The notes below the pieces were generated by a model, which was given only the letters and a program-made list of their open reading frames with translations, was not told where the DNA came from and made no database searches. Shown here piece by piece: positions 57,025 through 64,000 of a stretch of DNA of 64,000 nucleotides. This stretch comes from Lindgomyces ingoldianus. Lineage: Eukaryota > Ascomycota > Dothideomycetes > Pleosporales > Lindgomycetaceae. The DNA is taken from NCBI RefSeq assembly GCF_010093535.1, contig NW_022985179.1, positions 314,395 through 378,394 of the forward strand. The letters are read 5' to 3'. Both the position numbers and the translations under genes were made by a program. How positions within the stretch are numbered: the first letter of the stretch is position 1; each line of letters begins with the position of its first letter.

Positions 57025-58278
57025 TCATGCAGCCGGCTTCCTCCATAGTACCGCAGCAGTCGAGCAGTGCCCCTCAAGACTTAGATCTTCTAGCCAGCCT
57101 TGGTCTGGTAACTGGGCGTGGGCCTGGTAATTCTTCCCCGGATCAAGGAGAAGAGCGTCAAGTACGTACGCTCTTGCAGAATCGTCGTCGCCTAATGCAA
57201 GGGATACGTTAGCTGCTTTAATCGACAGAGCGACTTGGGCTTTTTTGAAGGCTTCTCTCCACTCCTCAGGATCTGTTTCAGTAGGAGGAGAATCCAAGGA
57301 CCGAACTTTTTGACTCAAGTACACAATCCCTTCTTCTGCGGCACATCGAGCCTTGCGGTAGCAAATCGAAGCAATAGAAGGAGAACGCTTGGCGGCCATA
57401 ACGTAGCCCTGGGCCAGGGTGCAGTACAATTCAGAAGCCATCAAGAACCAGGCCCTCCCGGTAATGTTGCAGCTATGGCCGAGTTCCAGAAACCTGTAGT
57501 CATGACACACCCAGAAGATGTCAATGAATCGCAACAACAATTTAGGGATTTCGGTGACCTGAGCCTCTGGTATGTCTTCCTCGACACCGTGACCGTCCTC
57601 GCCTTCATGCTCCACGCGCATTCTGAATTGAACACGGTCTTTGTATGCTATCAACCCCAGATGAAACAAACGGCATGCGATGTTGAAAGTGGTAACGCAA
57701 TCACGGTTCATTGCCATGCGATACTCGTCATCCACCGGGCCATCGATCTGCACAGCTTGGAATTTAGGGACCCGCTCTGCTGCCAGAAATCGACCAAACA
57801 GTAGTTTAGATGCTCGGGAAACTGTGTACCGAAATGTATTTCTAACCTCAAATCGGACAACTACAGATTCCCGCAGCCCCCTGGCAAGGTAAGGTAGAGC
57901 TTGAGATGAGGCGACGAAAATCGGGGTACTTTTCGAAGGTATCTGAGTGTCTAAGTCTAGAAACTCCGCCATCATCGCAAATCGATGGGTTTGTGCAATC
58001 CTAGAAGGATGCTTGATCTCGATTAATGGGGTCCGTGCTCGTGGAAGTTTGTTGAAGAGGTCTGGAGAATTGGTAGTGATGATTGTGAAAAGATTGCTAG
58101 CGTATAGAATATTGCTACTCTCGGCATATATTTGCCTGTTGGTGTAGAGTACATTGATGGAGGGACACTCTTGCGTGATGGTTTCCTTGTCAACTTGGAC
58201 TACGGGAGGGACTAGAAGTTCGGTGTAGATTTGATCGCGGATAGAAACCGGTAAATCGAGGATCTGACGTCTAGCCAT
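57025..58278 (-). CDS. 417-aa fungal protein, F-box/2EXR-like N-terminus with helical repeats
   Basis: An intronless ORF from the ATG at 58278. The start, RQILDLPVSIRDQIYTELLV, followed by CPSINVLYTNRQIYAESSNI, closely follows the fungal pattern LP-x-E-IR-x-IY ... LL-x-T-NRQ-I-x-E-x-x-x-I-L-Y, seen in F-box-like/2EXR domains that may act as substrate adaptors. The remainder is mostly alpha-helical; about residues 290-400 (YCTLAQGYVMAAKRSPSIAS, AAEEGIVYL, AQVALSIKAANVSLALGDDD) look like TPR-type helical pairs. It is intact, with no RIP-type stops. A pogo-like transposon ends 118 bp upstream of its start codon, so its native promoter is probably interrupted. Confidence 0.75.
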   Translation of the reverse strand: MARRQILDLPVSIRDQIYTELLVPPVVQVDKETITQECPSINVLYTNRQIYAESSNILYASNLFTIITTNSPDLFNKLPRARTPLIEIKHPSRIAQTHRFAMMAEFLDLDTQIPSKSTPIFVASSQALPYLARGLRESVVVRFEVRNTFRYTVSRASKLLFGRFLAAERVPKFQAVQIDGPVDDEYRMAMNRDCVTTFNIACRLFHLGLIAYKDRVQFRMRVEHEGEDGHGVEEDIPEAQVTEIPKLLLRFIDIFWVCHDYRFLELGHSCNITGRAWFLMASELYCTLAQGYVMAAKRSPSIASICYRKARCAAEEGIVYLSQKVRSLDSPPTETDPEEWREAFKKAQVALSIKAANVSLALGDDDSARAYVLDALLLDPGKNYQAHAQLPDQGWLEDLSLEGHCSTAAVLWRKPAA

Positions 58279-58396
58279 GCCATAAGATGGTGCTCTGCGG
58301 AAGCTTGAAATAATATGTCAGGGAAGAAGGGGAGACAAAGTGCGCGAAGATTCGAGACTAGGAAGAAGTGCGGTGCAGGAATCGTAGCGAGGGTTA

Positions 58397-58462
58397 ACGT
58401 AAGCCACTACTCACCTGGCCACACCACTCATCCGGCAGCCCCACCAAAATCAACGCGACTCT
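58397..58462 (+). repeat. Left terminal inverted repeat of pogo-like element
   Basis: 66 bp beginning ACGTAAGCC, paired with 60168-60233 with two mismatches. Confidence 0.92.
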
Positions 58463-58472
58463 CTCAACTAAA

Positions 58473-59735
58473 ATGCCTCTACCACCACAGCAACAGCTCC
58501 AATCAGCGTAAAAAGAAGGCAGATTACTTCTAGCTGTCTCTGTCCTTTAACGCCACCCAGATCTGTCTATTAATCGCGTTGCAGCTCTATATAACACGCC
58601 TTGATCGTCGCTCCAAACGCGTCTTGCAGGCGCCTAACCAAAGGCTGTCGCCAACGCAAAGAAACAAAAGCTATCACCTGTTAAAGAGCAGTCTCTTGTT
58701 AGCTAGATCCTAGACCTTAATTAGCAAGAATTTCCGCCCTATATTATCAACGTGCGCCAAATGGCAGACGTTCTGCTCCAAGCTCGCGGCCAGGATCCTC
58801 CTCCTCCTCTAATTAGCAAGAACTGGGTATCACGCTTTGTTAACACCCAGGCAGAGCTCCAGATCAAGTGGGACAGGAAGCTGCACTCCCAGCGCGCTCT
58901 CTGTCAAGATCCAGTCAAGTTCAACGCCTAGTTCAAGCTAGTAGAGAACACGCGCCGCGCGTACAGGATACTAGACGATGATATCTACAATTTCAATAAG
59001 ACAGGATTCATAATGGGGGTTGCTAGTCATATATCAAAGGTTGTTACTAGCTCTGATTAAGTTGGACAAGCAGCTGCTATCCAACCTGGCAATCGCGAGT
59101 GGGTCACGACAATTGAATGCGTTAACGCGTCTAGGTGGTCAATCCCACCACTCATTATCCTTAGTGCTAAGCGCCATTAAGCTAGCTAGTATTGCGATAT
59201 CCCTGGCGACTGGACGATCGCAGTGAGCGACAACGGCTGGACGACTGATCAGCTAGGCCTGTCCTGGCTAGAGCACTTCAACGATCACACCAGATCGCGT
59301 ATGGTCGGAGTCTATCAACTGCTTATACTTGACGGCCACAGTAGTCATGCGACGCCGGAGTTTGATCTATACTGCGCAGAGAACAAGATTATCAGTCTCT
59401 GTATGCCAGCTCATAGCAGCCATCTTCTACAGCCTCTAGATGTTAGCTGCTTCGCGCCACTCAAGCAAGCGTACAGACAGCAGGTGTCAGAGCTCGCGCG
59501 CAATCACATCTTCCACATTGACAAGCAAGACTTTCTCGCTATCTACAAGCGTATCAGGCCTACTCTATTCTCTGAGCAGAGCATTAAAAGCGGGTTTCAG
59601 GCAACAGGTCTAGTCCCCTACTGTCCTAATCACGTCCTGCAATCGCTTCCTCCAGTCAGAACGCCGTCTCCGCCGCCACAAGAAGCTAACAGAGAGAGAC
59701 CTCTGGCTGCAGATACGCCGCGTACAGTTGTCTAG
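58473..59735 (+). pseudogene. Pogo-type DDE transposase with transition-type stops
   Basis: One frame runs from the ATG at 58473 to the stop at 59733-59735 through several stops, each one C->T or G->A change from a sense codon. It has a CENP-B-like DNA-binding start (LSINRVAALYNTP), then FPPYIINVRQMADVLLQARG, GNREWVTTIECVNASRWSIP, ILDGHSSHATPEFDLYC, the SLCMPAHSSHLLQPLD strand with its third Asp, and SIKSGFQATGLVPYCPNHVL. The first catalytic motif reads FNKTGF instead of FDETGF, so the essential Asp is lost. Length (about 420 codons) is slightly short for the family. It cannot mobilise itself, although a trans-acting relative might use its ends. Confidence 0.88.
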
Positions 59736-60167
59736 CTTCAGCAGCAGGCCTAAATAATTTGTGACCGCCTTAGGCGTTAATCACAGAGCCCTACTAGCCT
59801 TGCAATTACTTAAGTTGTTAAATTATGTGAAATTGCAATGCAGAAAACTGCTATCCTTGCAGAGGAAGTTACTAAGCTGCGTTAAGCTAATCAGCGCTAA
59901 GAGCAGAAGAGGCAACAGCGACAGCAGTATATTGCTACAGGAGGGACGCTCACAGGCCAGGAAGGTCAGAGGCTGGCTGCAGAGGCAGATAGGGCAGTTG
60001 AGGTGCATGCGCAGGCTCAGGCATCGCAGGTCTATCAGCGAGCACCACCAACCTGCTCGAAGTGCCACGTGCAAGGCCATAACAGGACTTAATGTAGAAG
60101 TAATTAGGAATTTTTTATATATATATTTATATAGGTTTAATTCAGTCGTTGTTCAGCTATCTGTCAA

Positions 60168-60233
60168 AGAGTCGCTTTGACTTTGGTGGGGCTGCCGGAT
60201 GAGTGGTGTGGCCAGGTGAGTAGTGGCTTACGT
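60168..60233 (-). repeat. Right terminal inverted repeat of pogo-like element
   Basis: 66 bp ending GGCTTACGT, followed by the TA target dinucleotide. It mirrors the left repeat. Confidence 0.92.
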
Positions 60234-61440
60234 TAGCTATGCTGTAGAGCTGAGTCAGCAGAATCGCATCTCTATTATTCACTGTACATCTTGCCAAGCC
60301 TTTTCTCTTATTAGTTTAAAAAAGGGCCAGATTAATGTCTAATTAGCCTATAAAACTTTCTACTACTTTTGCAAATATTCTAGATTTTTAAGGCAAATAA
60401 ATATATTTTACTAGGTCTATTACTATATTCTAGGTGTTTTAATGCAATATTATAATGCTATGTTCTGTTATTAGTAGGCTAAAGTTTACCCCTTTGTTAC
60501 TGTTTATAGTTTTAAGGTGTTGCTAAGCTAGAATTAGTGTGTCAGCGTCTGTATTCTAGTACTGTCCCCTTTTCTTAGTTATATCTGTCTAATTCTAGCT
60601 AGATATTTGTAGATATCTGCTAACACTGTTACTTAGGCTTAGTATGTCTTTCTAGCCTTACTGCAAGAAATGTTAAACCTATTGCCTATTATCTAACTTT
60701 GCAACTAACTAACGCAGTGCTCTATATAAACATTATTAGCAGCATAGAAGATTTGTTTGTCTATATCTCTATTTTTCCTTTGTTATTGCTAAATTATCCT
60801 AGAGGAAACAACACGCTTTTTAGGAAATTAATTCTAACCTACTAACATAAAGGGTACAGTACAACGCTTACAAAGAACAATCTTTTTATTACTAATAGAT
60901 ACAAACTGTATCTTCTACTCCTTTACATCTAAATGTGTTTAATTCTGTCTTAATTAGTTGTATTTTTTTAACATCTACATCTGCTTTTTCTTCTATCTAC
61001 TTAAACATTAATTAGTTTACTCTAACTTCTACGCCTCTATTTCCTTTTATCTATTTAAACCCCTAACTTTAGTTAACTTCTCTGCTGTTTACTGTGTCTT
61101 AATATACTCTAATTACATCTGCTTTCTAGCTTTTTATATTTTTTAAGCTTAATCTAATTAATACTAAAGAACTATGCCTAGCTGCATATATTACAGGTGT
61201 ACTCTACTATTTGCCTATTAATTTTAGCCTAATGCGTAATCCTACTGCTATGTGTATAAAATGTAGTGCTTATTATTAGATTAATAAATGTTTAGCTAGG
61301 TCTACTACTAGCTAGCTAAAATATAGGTTCTGCTGCCTTTAAAAGGATATCTATTTAGAGTCTTATTAGAACCTGCTAGTTATTATCTAAAGTTTATTAG
61401 ATAGTTTCTATACAAAAAGTGCACATTTCTGTAATAATAT
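60234..61440. other. Transition into AT-rich RIP-degraded DNA
   Basis: Ordinary sequence continues to about 60290, after which stops saturate both strands. No gene seen. It may include the 5' part of the Helitron that follows. Confidence 0.5.
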
Positions 61441-64000
61441 TTATATGTATAACGCTTCTCTAGCTTTTACTTCTGCTAACTACACCGCTACAGATCGCAA
61501 CGTGCGTAGGAATAGCGTTAGGATATTTTAGATTATAGGGGAACTTTACTACTTATAGGGTCTATTAGAGCCTGCTTAGGGGGTTGCTGCTAGCTACGCG
61601 CAGTTATACTTCTATAACTTAGAGTTTACTTTAAGTACTTAGCTGCAGCGCAACTAGAATTTAAACCTAGACCTAACCCTATTACAGAAGCTTATGCATA
61701 TGTTAAAGGCAGATGCCTGTAATCTATAGATTTCTATTTATAAAACTGCTTACAAAAGACTAAAGAGGGCTAGGCGTAATAGTTAAGATATTTAGATTAT
61801 TATAAACCCTTAATTAAAGCTTATTATTAAGGCTAGTGCTAACTAACAATAAAAAAATCTGCTAGTTTTAAATAAAGTTGCTAGCTTAATTACAAAGGAT
61901 TTTAATAAGAGTATAGGTTGTAGTCTAATTTTGCATTATTATAATAGTAACAACTTTACCTAATTCTACTCTTAAGTCTATTCTTCTTATCCTGCCTATT
62001 AGCCTCTCTATTATGTCCTTATGTTTTCTGCTAGTTAGCCTAGATTCTTCTTTAGGCTTACGCTGCGTAATTTTAATAAAGTCTAGAAGAATCCCTATGT
62101 TACTAATACTATGTTTTATTAATTCTATCTATTTCTTTAAAGGGGTTGCAACATAGTACCTTTTGCCTATAGCTAATTATTCTAACAGCAGATAATAGAT
62201 TACTAGGCATAGGTTAAATAAAAAAAGCTTTATTAGGTCTGTAATAATTAGTTAAAACTCTAAGCAGATCTCTATTAAGGCATTAGTAATGCCTTATACT
62301 AGAACAATTTTAACGCGCAATCTATTAGTATTTGTACTATACTCCCTTTAAGTTACATTAGCAGCAGTTAGTTTATATCTTAGTATTACTAAGATTTTAT
62401 AGCTATTATCTAAAAGCTTAGACGCCTTTCTCTGTTTATTATGTTTACTGCAAATCCTAAGTAGCCTAAGATAATAGTAGAACTTAAACAGCCACAGTGT
62501 GCTTTAGATTAGCCTAATATAATTACTTAAATATTTAAGTTATAGCTAGATTTCTTAATAGAGGATATTAAGTTACAGCAAGTGTTTAGTTACTTTACTA
62601 GCATTATTTACACAATTAAGTATTAGAAGCAGGGACTTCCCTATGCCTACATCCTACTCTTTATGCACCTAGATAATAGAGATTAGCTCCTATTGCCTAA
62701 TTTTATTAATTATGTTATATAGGCTAAGCGTCTAACACAGTCCTAGGATCCTAATAGTATTCTAACTAATATTGTTATAAGGTCTATAGTACACAGTCCT
62801 TACAGCAACTTAAATCTATCTGCTAGCTGCATGCAGGTGCTTCCTAGGTTAGAGCAGCCTTCTTGCTAAAAAAGATTTCTAAAGGATTTTACTATAAAAA
62901 CTATAGTAAAGGAGGATAGTTATCTAATTTATTATTAGTAAAATAATAGCTAAGTCTAGATAGTTAAGTGTAGACAACATAAAGTTATAGTTAATAATTA
63001 GTAGATTGTTCCTTACAGTCTGTTCCTATCTAGGTAATATAATGCGCATGTTAATGTAGAAGTCTGCGCATCTGTTAAGGCTATTAAATATATTTATAAG
63101 TATATATATAAGGGCACTAACTAGGTTACTGTTTGTATTTAGAATTAAGACAAGGTTACATCCTACCTACAGCGTTAGTATATTAGCCCTACTAAGGCAG
63201 CATGGCGACTGTTTGGTTTTCCTGTACACAGGGAGTAGCCTCTAGTAGTTCGTCTGGCAATTCATCTGCCAGGAGGACATGTGGTATCCTTCCAAGATAA
63301 TAACAACACAGATGCAGTACGCAGTTGTATAGAAGGCGCTTAGTCAACTCTAATAGCGTAGTTTTAGTACAATTCCCAGCACACTAACAGGCTGCATCTA
63401 CTATACTAGGACTTTCCTATAGATTACTAGTAGAATTTAGCCACACATGCTTAGACTTAGTATTGCAAAACTGCAATGTCTATTAGGTGTATGTATTTTT
63501 ATAGTCTGTCTGCAGGGGAGCGCTTTTATTTGCGAATGTTGTTAACTTGTATCCCTAGGGCAACTAGCTTTAGTAACCTGTGTACTGTGCAGGGTAAGCT
63601 TTATTTAATGTTTAAAGACGCCTGTTTAGCTTATAGTTTATTACAGAAGAACTAATCTTAGAATTATATCTTCTAAGAACTTTAACTTATAGCTACTAGC
63701 TCCTTATTATAATAAATATTTATGTAGGCGCTAGTATTTAGTAACATACTTAATCTAGTAGCTATTTAGACAACGTTTTATGCTAACTTCTTAGATAATC
63801 TACCTTTGCAAATAGCCTTTATTAATCCTCTTCTTACTAAATCTAAGCTGTTGTAAGATTACAGCTTATAAATCCTAAACTAGATGCTCCTAGAGTTACA
63901 TAGTAAAACGCTATCTTAATTTAGAATGCTAATGCCCTTACATAATTAGATCCCTATTACTATTCCTTTCTTAGTACATAAGTAGATGTTATATAATAAT
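61441..64000 (+). mobile_element. Second Helitron (Rep N-terminal part), RIP-mutated, cut by window end
   Basis: Reading through stops on the plus strand gives a Helitron N-terminal/Rep protein. It has LLEPAQGVAASYAQLYFYNL near 61565, PLYYVLMF near 62005, and the nuclease site GLPYAYILLF near 62634-62663, where GLPHAHILL is expected; both His codons are Tyr at 62642-62644 and 62648-62650. AIKYIYKYIYKGTNQVTVCI is near 63081-63140. The GERFYLRMLLT and FKDACLAYSL block that ends the domain is at about 63508-63640. The helicase would lie beyond the window. It is related to but clearly different from the copy at 31244-35140. Confidence 0.82.

Larger units (their letters stand above)
58397..60233 (+). 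mobile_element. Pogo/Fot1-like DNA transposon with 66-bp inverted repeats
   Basis: An element of 1,837 bp flanked by TA on each side (58395-58396 and 60234-60235). The left terminal repeat at 58397-58462 (ACGTAAGCCACTACTCACCT...) is matched by 60168-60233 in reverse, with two mismatches over 66 bp. The ends differ from the pogo family at 6505 beyond the shared ACGTA. Overall composition is normal, so the element is younger than those at 1-8.3 kb. It encodes one transposase frame (58473-59735) interrupted only by transition-type stop codons. Confidence 0.92.

Noticed and set aside
58315..58533. 72-codon ORF at the left end of the pogo-like element
   Set aside because: It is a read through the 66-bp inverted repeat and flanking DNA.
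1..64000. CRISPR arrays, bacterial-type operons or riboswitches
   Set aside because: The window is clearly fungal nuclear DNA with spliceosomal introns, and no regularly spaced identical repeats with unique spacers were seen.

Overview
This window looks like a stretch of a filamentous ascomycete (Pezizomycotina) genome. The genes carry short GT-AG introns, mostly 40-130 nt with CTRAY-like branch sites. The protein families are typically fungal: GH131, DUF6594, NACHT/STAND receptors, ACS-type MFS transporters and small secreted proteins. Ordinary-composition gene blocks alternate sharply with AT-rich blocks in which old transposons are full of CAA/CAG->TAA/TAG and TGG->TAG changes, the signature of repeat-induced point mutation (RIP). 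I cannot name the species. The composition contrast and families would suit Leotiomycetes, but that is inference.

Layout. 1-8.8 kb: RIP-degraded DNA with two copies of a Fot1/pogo-like transposon (one cut by the window edge, one complete with TA target sites) and a larger Tc1/mariner-like element with 37-bp inverted repeats. 8.9-28.3 kb: a gene-rich block with a broken FAD oxidase, an NmrA/isoflavone-reductase-like protein, a single-pass membrane protein with an in-frame stop, a metallo-beta-lactamase-fold hydrolase divergent from an MFS transporter, a 394-aa protein of unknown function, a class II aldolase-like protein, a GH131 glycoside hydrolase, a secreted protein with dibasic sites, and a decaying secreted-protein gene at the edge. 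29.3-39.5 kb: RIP-degraded DNA with a Helitron (Rep plus PIF1-type helicase). 39.5-45.5 kb: an NACHT/ankyrin receptor gene, an intron-containing tRNA-Val and an ankyrin-repeat relic. 45.5-47.0 kb: a small AT-rich block with one solo LTR with exact target-site duplication and a second LTR-like insertion. 47.0-58.3 kb: fragments and genes of the self/non-self type: a 5'-truncated NTPase-like ORF, a degenerate 30-bp repeat array, a broken BTB gene, a divergent pair (DUF6594 membrane protein / protein with a DTGS aspartic-protease motif), a small secreted Cys protein and a 417-aa protein. 58.4-60.2 kb: a second, much less mutated pogo-like transposon with 66-bp inverted repeats just upstream of the 417-aa gene. 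60.3-64 kb: RIP-degraded DNA with a second, truncated Helitron.

How the genes may work together. The oxidase, NmrA-like, lactonase-fold and MFS genes at 9-18 kb have the makings of a small catabolic or detoxification cluster, but its oxidase is disabled. The island between the AT-rich blocks at 39.5-53.3 kb has the composition of a fungal allorecognition/immunity neighbourhood: a NACHT receptor, ankyrin and NTPase relics, and a protein joining a hydrophobic STAND-like N-terminus to a retropepsin-like DTGS site. Exon joins were inferred by eye from splice signals and frame continuity.
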